64,000 bases of DNA from Gemmatimonadota bacterium (GCA_003169895.1 PNAE01000010.1:1-64000), one strand, 5' to 3'; counted from the stretch's first letter, positions 47,898-55,801 are shown. Notes: generated by a model from the sequence alone, not told the origin. Made by a program: numbers and translations.

Positions 47898-49385
47898 ATG
47901 ATCGTCGTCATGCGGATCAAACCTCGATGCGGCCCACCTCCGGAGAGTTGCGTAGTTCCACCGCGAGCCTTTCCGATCGGCGTGGCCGGCCTCGGCTCGA
48001 GGCCGGTGCAGGTCGCTCTCATCGTTTGCGCGGTTCTCTGGCTCGCCGCTGGCTGTCGCAGTTCCGAACCAACCACGATCCTGGCACCGGGCACGCTTCG
48101 CGTGGTGACAACCACCACCGGCAGCGATCTCGATCCAGATGGGTATATGCTCCAAGTTGGCGACCTGTCTCAACGGCCCATCGGTGCCAATGGCTCACCG
48201 CAGGAGTTTCACACTGCGCCCGGGCCATATCGGGTTGTACTCGCCGGACTGGCGCCGAATTGTCTGCTGACTGGTGACGTGCCGACGGTGACTGTAACGT
48301 CGGGCGCAACATCGGATGTGTCACTCATCGTCCAATGCAGCGCGCTTCCAGGGAATCTGCGTGTCACGGTGACCACTGGTGGGGAGGATCTCGATCTCGG
48401 CGGCTATCTGGTTTCCCTCGATGGCACGGGCTCCAGCCGGATCGGTCCGAATGCCAGCGTGGAGTTCACGTCGCTCCCAGCAGGCGTTCACCGGGTCACC
48501 GTCGGTGAAGTGGCCAGCAATTGTTCCTCCGGGGCACTCGCGATTGACGTTGACGTTCGGCACGCCACAGACGCCACGGCATCCTTTCCCCTGACTTGCG
48601 TACACACCGCCAAGATTGCGTATGAGAGCAGGGGCACGATCTATACAATGAATCAGGACGGTACTGGAGTGTTCGCGACCGACTCCGCGCTCAGCGGCGT
48701 GACCCCGGTGCTCTCGCCAGACGCGACGCAACTTGCGATCGCCAAGTTTGGTCGCGACTCGATTTATCTTGTAAACGCAGACGGTACCAATCCGCGGGCG
48801 ATCGCCAATCTGGGAACCAATGCGAGCGATCCTGCCTGGTCGCCGACCGGCCTGCAACTCGCCGTAATGGTCCGGCCGGCCACGGCATCCAGCTACATCG
48901 TGACCTGTAACCTCAATGGCACAGGGCTTACCCAACTCACGTCGGGCGCATTCCGTGACCAGCAACCCGCCTGGTCGCCATCGGGTGATCGAATCGTATT
49001 CGTGCGGGAGGATTATGCGACCTCGGTCCGCCGCCTGTTCATCATCAACACCAATGGTACTGGACTGACGCAGTTGACGGTTGGCATCGATGACCGCGAG
49101 CCTGCATGGTCGCCGGACGGATCCATGATCGCTTTCACGGGTCAGGGCCCGACCGGCGAACGGCGAGTCTATCTGATTCAAGCGGACGGGAGTGCCCGCC
49201 AATCCCTCATCTCGACGGCGACCCGCACGTGGGGCTACAGTCCAAACTGGATGGGAAACGCCACGGTGCTTGCCTCGGATGGCGACCGACTGTACGCCGT
49301 GAGCCTGGCCACTCGTGCCGAATTGTGGTCATTGCCGATCGGCGTGCCGTTGTACGGCGTTCAAAGCATCAGCTGGCGCCCCTGA
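47898..49385 (+). CDS. PD40 (TolB-like) beta-propeller lipoprotein
   Basis: A 495-aa open frame. A lipobox-like LAAGC is at residues 49-53 after a hydrophobic stretch (QVALIVCAVLWLAAGC), so the real start may be a later codon, such as the GTG at 47979 or 48006. Two PEGA-like beta domains (about 65-235) precede WD40-like PD40 repeats with the DGTG/WSPDG pattern (for example DREPAWSPDGSMIAF). Such propellers bind proteins or glycans at the outer membrane and are abundant in this type of bacterium. It is the only gene of unit B. Confidence 0.8.
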   Translation: MIVVMRIKPRCGPPPESCVVPPRAFPIGVAGLGSRPVQVALIVCAVLWLAAGCRSSEPTTILAPGTLRVVTTTTGSDLDPDGYMLQVGDLSQRPIGANGSPQEFHTAPGPYRVVLAGLAPNCLLTGDVPTVTVTSGATSDVSLIVQCSALPGNLRVTVTTGGEDLDLGGYLVSLDGTGSSRIGPNASVEFTSLPAGVHRVTVGEVASNCSSGALAIDVDVRHATDATASFPLTCVHTAKIAYESRGTIYTMNQDGTGVFATDSALSGVTPVLSPDATQLAIAKFGRDSIYLVNADGTNPRAIANLGTNASDPAWSPTGLQLAVMVRPATASSYIVTCNLNGTGLTQLTSGAFRDQQPAWSPSGDRIVFVREDYATSVRRLFIINTNGTGLTQLTVGIDDREPAWSPDGSMIAFTGQGPTGERRVYLIQADGSARQSLISTATRTWGYSPNWMGNATVLASDGDRLYAVSLATRAELWSLPIGVPLYGVQSISWRP

Positions 49386-49396
49386 TTGCTAGTTGT

Positions 49397-49632
49397 GAGC
49401 GGCCGGAGAGATAGGTAACAAAGAGACCGGAATCGGCGCGACAATAAACCGCGGTGGTGGACGACCGCGCCACGGTGCAGCGAGGTAGTGCAGAAAGTAG
49501 TGCAACTCCCACGAGCGCTGGTGAGCGCCCACGAGCGCTGAACACCCGAAACCGCGCTCGCTGGCGCTCGTGGGCGCTCGCGGGGCAGGTTCCCAAGCTG
49601 AGGGTCGCGGGTTCGAACCCCGTCGCCCGCTT
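49397..49632 (+). repeat. 236-bp right-end repeat, copy 1 (end of unit B)
   Basis: A near-identical sequence occurs at 52418-52651, with a decayed partial copy at 50635-50763. It contains GTAGTGCA twice with a 12-bp period (49485 and 49497), a perfect 16-bp inverted repeat GAGCGCCCACGAGCGC (49523-49538 with 49564-49579), and the att core at the right edge. The arrangement fits a right attachment site with arm-type sites plus a hairpin. Confidence 0.85.
49590..49632 (+). repeat. att core copy 3
   Basis: A third identical 43-bp copy of the tRNA-Gly 3' part, at the junction between units B and C. Confidence 0.92.
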
Positions 49633-49646
49633 CAGGTAAGTCAAAG

Positions 49647-49673
49647 CCCCGCAATGCGTAGTGCGCTGCGGGG
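49647..49673 (+). terminator. Hairpin after att core 3
   Basis: CCCCGCAATGC-GTAGT-GCGCTGCGGGG followed by TTTATC, equivalent in place and sequence to the hairpin at 47731. Terminator-like. Confidence 0.65.
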
Positions 49674-49777
49674 TTTATCGCGTCGATGGGTCATTCCAGA
49701 CCAGTAGTGCGAAGTGAGAGCGACCTGCCCGCCAATGCGCGGCATAATGCTATGACAGGTACTGGGGGGATTCCGGC

Positions 49778-50137
49778 ATGACGACATTCTGGCGAGCCAT
49801 CCGAACGGGATCGGTCGCGAAAGCAGTGCTCGCGGGTTCGGCGTCGGTCCAGCGAGCGTCTGGCCCCCGACTCGGTCTGTCGCAATCTGCGGTTCCCGGC
49901 GGGCGAGGATTCGAGCGACCGTTTGCCCGGGATTCTGTACTACCAAGCCAATGGAAGAAGGGCATGATTATCGGCGGCGTTGTCGGGGCTGCGGTGGGGG
50001 TCGCGGTGAACAGCTTTGAGAAGAGCATGAGCGGTGACCCGTACCGTCGGTTCAGCTACGCAGCGCTATTTCTATCAATGTTTATCTTCGCCGTCGTCGG
50101 CGGGCTCATCGGTTCAGGAATCCATAAAAATCAGTAG
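49778..50137 (+). CDS. Small membrane protein with glycine-zipper-like segment
   Basis: A 119-aa protein of unknown function. Residues 63-80 (IIGGVVGAAVGVAVN) and 93-115 (LFLSMFIFAVVGGLIGSGI) are two membrane segments with small-residue spacing. The N-terminal 60 residues are basic and Ser/Arg-rich. It lies 26 nt before the next small gene, which also has two Gly-rich segments, so the pair may work together. Confidence 0.55.
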   Translation: MTTFWRAIRTGSVAKAVLAGSASVQRASGPRLGLSQSAVPGGRGFERPFARDSVLPSQWKKGMIIGGVVGAAVGVAVNSFEKSMSGDPYRRFSYAALFLSMFIFAVVGGLIGSGIHKNQ

Positions 50138-50163
50138 CGCCGCCAATTGCCAGGGAAGGGAAT

Positions 50164-50550
50164 GTGCCCAAGTCTTCAACGAGGATACTGCTGCTGATCT
50201 CGATCGCCTCGGCGCAAGGCCTCGGTGCACAGGCCGCATCGGGACTTCGCGTGGGGCTAGCGAGCATTGCTCCGGCTCGGGTCGATGTCACTCGCCCGCT
50301 TCTGGTCCTGGCTCGCTCGTCCATCAATTCGAGCGCCCGGGTTGTTGATTCGACTGCCAAGCGATCCGGGAAGAGTTCAAACGCCCCGTTGCTCGGCGCG
50401 GTGATCGGGGCGTTTGTGGGCGGCGTCTCGTTCCGTCTCCTCGCAGATAACCATGTGGACGAACCAGGTCATTACGCAACCTTCGGGGCCATCGTCGGAG
50501 GTGGCCTCGGGCTCCTGATTGGGCTAAGCTGGAAGTCGATGCACCAATGA
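50164..50550 (+). CDS. Small exported protein with two glycine-rich membrane segments
   Basis: A 128-aa protein with GTG start and GGGAAGGG upstream. A signal peptide (ILLLISIASAQGLGAQA) is followed by a polar stretch and two hydrophobic Gly-rich segments, LLGAVIGAFVGGVSFRLL and ATFGAIVGGGLGLLIGL. The arrangement resembles glycine-zipper envelope proteins. No family is recognised. Confidence 0.55.
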   Translation: MPKSSTRILLLISIASAQGLGAQAASGLRVGLASIAPARVDVTRPLLVLARSSINSSARVVDSTAKRSGKSSNAPLLGAVIGAFVGGVSFRLLADNHVDEPGHYATFGAIVGGGLGLLIGLSWKSMHQ

Positions 50551-50634
50551 CGAACAGATCAACCACCCGGCGCGCTCGCCGCCTGCCGGCAGAACGAGGC
50601 GGAACAAGCGTAAGCTCGCCGACCATCGCCGCCC

Positions 50635-50763
50635 AGCCGCAACCAGTAGTGCCGAAAGTAGTGCATCGCCCACGAGTGCGGGTGAGCGCCCAGGAGCGGT
50701 GAATACCGGAAACACCGCATACTGGCGCTCGTGGGCACTCACGGGGCAGGTTCCCAAGCTGAG
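50635..50763 (+). repeat. Decayed copy of the right-end repeat
   Basis: Similar to the repeats ending at 49632 and 52651: arm-like GTAGTGCC/GTAGTGCA at 50646 and 50658 (12-bp period), an imperfect GAGCGCCCA inverted repeat, then GGCAGGTTCCCAAGCTGAG at 50745-50763, after which the tRNA-like core is lost. This marks an old junction that can probably no longer recombine. Confidence 0.75.
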
Positions 50764-50771
50764 CGCCGTGG

Positions 50772-51040
50772 GTGCGGGGTGGGATGGAAGTGGCGGCGCG
50801 CTTTCTGCCTCAGGCGGAACGGTACAACCTCATGCCGGCCATCGATCGCTGGGTGGTTCGCGAGACCATCGCGCTGCTTGGTGCGTGGCGGCGCGCACAT
50901 CCGGGCGCCGAGCTGCCGGTCTGCTCGATCAACCTCGGCGCCTCCGCACCGGGCGAAGGCGACCTGGTGCCGATGGTCGCCTAACAGCTCGCCCACCACG
51001 ACGTGCCGGCGGCGGCACTCTGTTTCGCTGTAGCGCTACC
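50772..51040 (+). pseudogene. EAL-domain (c-di-GMP phosphodiesterase) fragment
   Basis: The frame reads FLPQAERYNLMPAIDRWVVR, then VCSINLGASAPGEGDLVPMV, a stop (50982), and in the same frame QLAHHDVPAAALCF. This is the middle of an EAL domain (AERYGLMPAIDRWV...SINLSG...LCFEITE). The EAL motif itself and both ends are missing, so it cannot be functional. It begins right after the broken att copy. Confidence 0.75.
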
Positions 51041-51189
51041 CGTTGCGCCGAAAGCCCTCTCAGACAAGGTGACGAGGTGATGGCCGTTGATAGTCCGGAA
51101 TGATGTATGTTGAGGTCGAGGCCGTCGGCGGGGAACGTCCGGGCGGCTGTTCCGCGTTCCCGTCAACACTCGCCAAACGGAGGACAGCG

Positions 51190-52173
51190 ATGCGTGAAAC
51201 CACCTGCCTGAGAAACGGTGCCTTCGCGCTCTGCTGCATGTTGCTTTGGGTTCCGATCGCCTCGGGACAGCAAACCTCGGCAACCGGTACACCCGCAGGA
51301 AATCTGGCCGCTGCCGGAAGCACCGCTCAGACGACTTCGACCGGCACACCGCAGCCGTACCAACAGGCGCAACCGTACATTTGCTCATTCTATTACGCGG
51401 ACCGCAACACCTTCTACCGCACGGGTGTGTTTCAGACCGCTGCGAACCTCCGGAACCTCCACGATGCATGGTGGAACTACCTCACGAAGACCTATCACGT
51501 GTCCGGTGCAGCGGTCGCCCATTGCGATCAAGCCCAGGCAGACCTGGCCGGGCAGCAGTATACCCTGACGTTGCTGGACCAGCGGGCGCAGGCGGCGAAG
51601 GCGGTGATGGTGGTGGCGGATTGGAAGTACACGCCTGATCAGGCCGGCTCCACTGCACAGGCCGCACCAGCTGCGCGCGCCGCCGCGAGCACCCCGCAGG
51701 GCGTCCCCACGACAGTGGACCAGATCCCCGAGCCCTTCCGCCCGGCGGCGCTTGCGGAAGTGTCCACCTCCAAGGGGTACTGCCTGAACAACGTGTTGAT
51801 ATCCGGACTCATCGACTGCGACTGTTTTTCCAGGATCGTGCTCAGTTACCGTATCGCGCACGCGAAGGAATACCGTGGGACCCTCCCGGGATCCGAACCC
51901 GACGCCAGGACGGGCTGGCTGCCCCTCACGACGCTTCTGCTCGGGCCGCTGAACTGTTCCGAGTGTATCTCCGACGAGAGAATCTCCAACTGGGCCGCGG
52001 CCCGGGAGCTGAAGGGACTAATCGGCGATTGGGCCGATGCCGACAAGAAATTCCTGACTACGTGTGTTGCCAAGAGCTTCCTCGCGAGTTTTCGCGCAAC
52101 GCCGAGTTTGGGTCTCGCGCCAGCCCTCTTCAACGAAGCGGGGTCGTCCTGTCGGAAACAGCTAGGACACTGA
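51190..52173 (+). CDS. Exported cysteine-containing protein of unknown function
   Basis: A 327-aa protein from ATG 51190 with GGAGGA 6-11 nt upstream; the frame extends 30 codons further. A signal peptide (GAFALCCMLLWVPIASGQ) is followed by a Thr/Gln/Ala-rich region and a helical domain with about ten Cys (for example CSFYYADRNTFYRTG and CLNNVLISGLIDCDCFSRIV). No known family is recognised. Confidence 0.65.
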   Translation: MRETTCLRNGAFALCCMLLWVPIASGQQTSATGTPAGNLAAAGSTAQTTSTGTPQPYQQAQPYICSFYYADRNTFYRTGVFQTAANLRNLHDAWWNYLTKTYHVSGAAVAHCDQAQADLAGQQYTLTLLDQRAQAAKAVMVVADWKYTPDQAGSTAQAAPAARAAASTPQGVPTTVDQIPEPFRPAALAEVSTSKGYCLNNVLISGLIDCDCFSRIVLSYRIAHAKEYRGTLPGSEPDARTGWLPLTTLLLGPLNCSECISDERISNWAAARELKGLIGDWADADKKFLTTCVAKSFLASFRATPSLGLAPALFNEAGSSCRKQLGH

Positions 52174-52417
52174 GGGTCTAGGGGATGAAGGTTGGCCGGA
52201 TCTGGCTCACGCGCTGTTCCCCCCATGCTTCGTCGATCAGCTCTGCCCGGGTGTCGCGATCGCCGCGCGCCCGACGAGGCGCGCGTGTGGAGGTGCGTCA
52301 CATCTGATCAATCACCGCCGTCTGGGTGCTGAACGCGAGGATCCGCATGGTCCCGTGGCAGCGCGGGCTGTCATCAGGGTATTGCGTCGCAGGCTATTCT
52401 GACGCAACGTCCGTGTT

Positions 52418-52651
52418 GAGCGGCCGGAGAGATAGGTAACAAAGAGACCGGATTCGGTGCGCCACCGGACCGAGGAGGGCGCTACCGCGTCACCGGGCAC
52501 GAGGTAGTGCAGAAAGTAGTGCATCGCCCACGAGCGCTGGTGAGCGCCCACGAGCGCTAAACACCCGAAACAGCGCTCGCTGGCGCTCGTGGGCGCTCGC
52601 GGGGCAGGTTCCCAAGCTGAGGGTCGCGGGTTCGAACCCCGTCGCCCGCTT
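52418..52651 (+). repeat. 234-bp right-end repeat, copy 2 (end of unit C)
   Basis: Nearly identical to 49397-49632. GTAGTGCA arm-like sites lie at 52504 and 52516, the 16-bp inverted repeat is at 52542-52557 and 52583-52598, and the att core is at the right edge. The stretch 52174-52417 before it holds no recognised gene. Confidence 0.85.
52609..52651 (+). repeat. att core copy 4
   Basis: A fourth identical 43-bp tRNA-Gly 3' copy. The flank after it (TTACGATCTAAGTGATTGAT) is the same as after the real tRNA at 33504, showing that unit D has the same left end as unit A. Confidence 0.92.
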
Positions 52652-52724
52652 ACGATCTAAGTGATTGATCTGCAATGAGAACGGCCATCGGATCGCGGTG
52701 GCCGTTTCGCATTTCTGGAAGGTT

Positions 52725-52746
52725 GGTGTCCGTTCCGGTGTCCATT
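52725..52746 (+). repeat. Candidate integrase arm sites, left end of unit D
   Basis: GGTGTCCGTT at 52725 and GGTGTCCATT at 52737, 12 bp apart, in the same place relative to core and integrase as in unit A. Confidence 0.65.
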
Positions 52747-52748
52747 GC

Positions 52749-53894
52749 TCACCCTTCCAGCACGCGACGCCCAGCTTGTGCAGCCCGCATGGCATCCTCG
52801 TTGGGCCGCTGATAACACTTCACCACCGTGGTCGGGTCCTTCCACCCTCCGAGATCCATGAGGTCGCGGAGGCCAACGTGGCGAAGCTCCGAAGCGAAGT
52901 TGCGCCGGAACGCGTGCCACCCTCGGCCCGACTCCAACGTCAGTCCAGCCTGAACCTGGGCTCGCTGCATCCAATCCCGCGCAAGGTACGGACCGATAGG
53001 TTTCGCGGGGTTGGTCACGCCGGGCAACACTGGTGCTTCCCCTACGCCCGGCGCATGGTGACGCGCGTTGTCGAGAGCTTGCCGCGCTGTCGCTGTCAGC
53101 GGCGTCACATGTTCGTATCCCATCTTGTCGGCCTCGCCGCGCCAAGTCACCCGGTCGTGGGTCAGGTCGATGTCTCGCCATTGCAGCGACAGGATAGCAC
53201 TCAGGCGATGCCCGGTTTCATGGGCAAGCAGTAACAGACACCCAAATTGCCAGGGGAAAAACCTCGCGGCTTCCAATAGCGCACGGTACTGCGTTTCGGT
53301 GAATATCGGACGGTGCGGCGTGCCGCCATCCTCCACCTTGTAGCCCGTGAGCGGATTGCGTTCGAGCAACCCGGCACCAACGCCCCAGATCAAGACTGAC
53401 TTGAGGAGTCGGAGATCGTAAGCGATGGTCCGAGCTGAGAGAGGCGGTAGCGGCTTCGCAGCCGACGCGCGCTGCATTCGCTGACTACCTTCTCGTCGGC
53501 GTTCGACCTCATACCGCGCTGCATCACGGAAGGTGAGATCATCCGCGCGACGTGAAGCACCGAACACGCGCCCGAACCGCTCAATAGTCGACCGGTCGTG
53601 ATACTGGCACCCGCGTGACTTCGTGCATGAGACGTGTCTTTCGTAGTTCTCAAAGAGCTGGCCGAGCGATACGGCCTCGCGGCGTTCGGGGTGACGCAGT
53701 GCGACCGCAAGCTCATCGGCCTCCTGCTTCGCCCGTTGTCGATCACTGTGACCTAGCGATTGCCGGACCTTGTGACCGTCTCGCCGATACTCCGCGAACA
53801 GCTTGCCGGTGGGGTGGATGAACACCCTCACCCTGTTCGCGCCCTTCTCACCACAGATGTAATTCCACTGGTCCTGCTTCCGAGCGCGGGGCAT
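52749..53894 (-). CDS. int: Tyrosine recombinase/integrase (unit D)
   Basis: A 381-aa integrase nearly identical to the one at 33602, with Arg in HETGHRLSAIL, HxxR in GWHAFRRNFASEL and Tyr in TTVVKCYQRP. ATG 53894 (MPRARKQDQWNYICGEK) matches the unit A start; the frame is open another 66 codons upstream, but that part is out of register with the neighbouring gene. GGAGG lies just before the ATG. Both copies look intact. Confidence 0.94.
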   Translation of the reverse strand: MPRARKQDQWNYICGEKGANRVRVFIHPTGKLFAEYRRDGHKVRQSLGHSDRQRAKQEADELAVALRHPERREAVSLGQLFENYERHVSCTKSRGCQYHDRSTIERFGRVFGASRRADDLTFRDAARYEVERRREGSQRMQRASAAKPLPPLSARTIAYDLRLLKSVLIWGVGAGLLERNPLTGYKVEDGGTPHRPIFTETQYRALLEAARFFPWQFGCLLLLAHETGHRLSAILSLQWRDIDLTHDRVTWRGEADKMGYEHVTPLTATARQALDNARHHAPGVGEAPVLPGVTNPAKPIGPYLARDWMQRAQVQAGLTLESGRGWHAFRRNFASELRHVGLRDLMDLGGWKDPTTVVKCYQRPNEDAMRAAQAGRRVLEG

Positions 53895-53913
53895 TACTTG
53901 CCTCCTCTTGGCG

Positions 53914-54264
53914 TCATTCGTGACGCCCGCGCTGTCTACCGGGAGCAGATCGAACATGCAGGGGTCGGGCAGGGTACCGCAATGGTTTGCGGGGTAGGTC
54001 AGCAGCGCGGACCCGTGGAGCGTTCTTTCGGCCCCGGTTGGTGAGCTGGCCTGTTCTGACCATCCTGCCAAGGGAATCGGCGCTGTAGCCACTCCGGATG
54101 GCGGCTTGCGTGAGGGTCAAGAGTTCGGTCCCCTCGTCTCTGGTCACGGAGTCGAGGTCGGTCAGCACCTCGTCCAGCAGGGGGCCAACGGGCGCGGAAA
54201 TGCCACGCCGGGACCATTCATCGCGGCGTGCTTCCCACTTCTGCCGGAATTCCAAGCGGGTCAT
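53914..54264 (-). CDS. Small HTH-like protein upstream of integrase (unit D)
   Basis: A 116-aa paralogue of the 34747 gene; MTRLEFRQKWEARRDEWSRR and LLTLTQAAIRSGYSADSLGR are nearly the same. The C-terminus is shorter, and here the gene ends 19 nt before int instead of overlapping it. Confidence 0.75.
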   Translation of the reverse strand: MTRLEFRQKWEARRDEWSRRGISAPVGPLLDEVLTDLDSVTRDEGTELLTLTQAAIRSGYSADSLGRMVRTGQLTNRGRKNAPRVRAADLPRKPLRYPARPLHVRSAPGRQRGRHE

Positions 54265-54361
54265 CCGGCGGCCTCCGGTGTCCAAATCGAGAGATCACGG
54301 CGCATCGGTTCGGTGCTGCGGGACCCGAAATTCAGCGTGGTTCCTGATTGCCGAGAAACTT

Positions 54362-54402
54362 CCGAAATCCCCGAATTTCGGCCGCGAAGTTCGGGATTTC
54401 GG
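54362..54402 (-). terminator. Bulged hairpin downstream of acidic-tail gene (unit D)
   Basis: CCGAAATCCCCGAA pairs with TTCGGGATTTCGG (one bulged C). It lies between the stop of the acidic-tail gene and the small HTH-like gene. The left arm is conserved in unit A (35215-35230), but the right arm has drifted there. It could be a terminator, or a protein-binding site. Confidence 0.5.
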
Positions 54403-54405
54403 CCC

Positions 54406-55368
54406 CTACCAGTCGTCGCCATCATCGTCTTCCTCGTCGTCGGCATCATCATCCGCGACATCATCGTCATCCAGATCGTCATCCAGCTCGTCGGCATCTT
54501 CCAACTCGTCGTCATCCTCATCGAGCCACTGGTCCAGCACGTCCTGCGCGACCGCGTTCGCGTCAGCCTGGTCCATTCCGGGTTGATAGTCTCCGGCGAC
54601 TGCCCGGCGGCATTCCCGCTCGAACGCGCTTCTCATGCTGGTGTCCCAATCCGCGGGCATCTGCTGCATCGCGTACACAACCGCGGTGAGGATCGTCAGC
54701 TTGCGCAACTTGGGTTCACGCGCTGCGCGCGCCGCGGCTGCCTGTCGTTCGCGCCATGGGGCGAGACAGCGGTCGACCTCCGCCTTGAGTAGCGCATACG
54801 CGTTCACGTTGGACAGGCTTCGCGGATACCGGGCCGAGGTGATGGTCTGCTCGATCTCGTGGGCGACCTGGGCCCGGACATCGGCGGGAACGTCATACGT
54901 CACGTACCACGTGAGCGCCTGCGTCTTGAGCTGACGTAACCGGGCCTCTTCGCTCGTCTGCAATTGGCGATCTGCTTCAGCGCGCTCGCGTGCCACCTGT
55001 CGTTCCGCACGAGCTTCCTGGAGCCGGTCCTTCTTGTCGTCGAGGCCGAGCACCTCGACGTCCGCTTGGGCTTCCCGCACGCGGCGCCTCCACGGCGGCA
55101 TGGCCTCCCAACCCGGGCGGTGTGCGGCGCGGGGCCCTGGCGCATCCGGGTCCGGTGGCGCGTCGTCCGCGGGTTCCTCTTCGGCAGGTTGCTCGGGCGG
55201 CGGTTCTGCGTTCGCGGCCAGTCGTTCCACGTCCGTCCGGTCGACGCGAAGATGGCCGCCGGGTGTCCGCATCATGTTCAGCGATCCGTCACGAGCGAGC
55301 TGTGCAACGCGGTCCGGTCCGACGCCGAGGAGCGCCCCGGCCGCAGCGGGAGAGAGCCAATCAGTCAT
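54406..55368 (-). CDS. Excisionase-like HTH, coiled-coil, acidic-tail protein (unit D)
   Basis: A 320-aa paralogue of the 35262 gene, about 90% alike by eye. The N-terminal HTH is MTDWLSPAAAGALLGVGPDR ... MRTPGGHLRVDRTDVERL, and the C-terminus is a tail of about 45 Asp/Glu residues ending DGDDW. ATG 55368 lies inside the upstream stop (ATGACTGA), so translation is coupled; the open frame continues 34 codons further. Confidence 0.75.
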   Translation of the reverse strand: MTDWLSPAAAGALLGVGPDRVAQLARDGSLNMMRTPGGHLRVDRTDVERLAANAEPPPEQPAEEEPADDAPPDPDAPGPRAAHRPGWEAMPPWRRRVREAQADVEVLGLDDKKDRLQEARAERQVARERAEADRQLQTSEEARLRQLKTQALTWYVTYDVPADVRAQVAHEIEQTITSARYPRSLSNVNAYALLKAEVDRCLAPWRERQAAAARAAREPKLRKLTILTAVVYAMQQMPADWDTSMRSAFERECRRAVAGDYQPGMDQADANAVAQDVLDQWLDEDDDELEDADELDDDLDDDDVADDDADDEEDDDGDDW

Positions 55369-55630
55369 TGTCGCCACCATCGAGCGGCAGGCGACGTCCT
55401 TCGTCATGGTTGCGTTCACCGTGAGCGAGCCGTAGCCGTCGGACGGCGGTGTGCACGTCTCCTCGCTCATTCGCGGCGAGCGTACCGAACTCCAACGCGT
55501 TCTCCAGCGAGTGGATCGCCGTTCGAAGGCGGTCGTTAAGCGTGTCGTGACTCTCGCCCGGGTGGGTTAGTCCGAAGAGAACACGCCGGACCCGACTACT
55601 CGTCGTCCGCAGGATCCGTCTCGGTTTCAT
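55361..55630 (-). CDS. Small basic protein between acidic genes (unit D only)
   Basis: An 89-aa frame starting MKPRRILRTTSSRVRRVLFG, overlapping the previous gene end by about 35 nt and the next gene start by 8 nt. It is rich in Arg and His with a central helix (DTLNDRLRTAIHSLENALEF). Unit A has no counterpart. It could start later than shown. No family is recognised. Confidence 0.5.
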   Translation of the reverse strand: MKPRRILRTTSSRVRRVLFGLTHPGESHDTLNDRLRTAIHSLENALEFGTLAANERGDVHTAVRRLRLAHGERNHDEGRRLPLDGGDND

Positions 55631-55751
55631 CGTCGCCACTGGTACCCTCCTCCTCTTCGAGAAGTTCATCAATTCGATCTCTGATCTCTTCGAGTTCCTT
55701 CAGCAGAACGCGGTTTTCTGCTTCCAACTCCACGCGTGTTCGTCGGGACAT
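55596..55751 (-). CDS. Small acidic coiled-coil protein (unit D)
   Basis: A 51-aa protein, MSRRTRVELEAENRVLLKEL then an acidic tail, with AAGGGAG before the ATG. Counterpart of 36229. The Leu/Glu heptads predict a coiled coil. The frame extends upstream, but the ribosome site and paralogy fix this start. Confidence 0.7.
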   Translation of the reverse strand: MSRRTRVELEAENRVLLKELEEIRDRIDELLEEEEGTSGDDETETDPADDE

Positions 55752-55801
55752 GAGCCGTTCTCCCTTCTCGGTGTCGAGCCGTCGGTATGAGTGAAATACG
55801 A

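Larger units (their letters stand above)
47673..49632 (+). mobile_element. Unit B: integrase-less cassette-like unit
   Basis: A 2-kb segment between two intact att cores. It contains a hairpin terminator just after the left core, a single lipoprotein gene (47898) and the 236-bp right-end repeat. No integrase or other mobility gene is present, so movement would need an enzyme supplied in trans. Its right arm-like repeats (GTAGTGCA type) differ from those of unit A. Confidence 0.75.
49590..52651 (+). mobile_element. Unit C: integrase-less unit
   Basis: A 3-kb segment between att cores 3 and 4. It begins with the same hairpin-containing left flank as unit B and ends with the same right-end repeat. 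It carries two small glycine-zipper-like proteins, an EAL-domain fragment and one exported protein. A broken right-end repeat at 50635-50763 suggests that it was built from two successive insertions. Confidence 0.7.

Noticed and set aside
49397-52651. Repeats considered as a CRISPR array
   Set aside because: Only two or three copies of about 235 bp, widely spaced, with genes between them; no short regular spacers and no cas genes.
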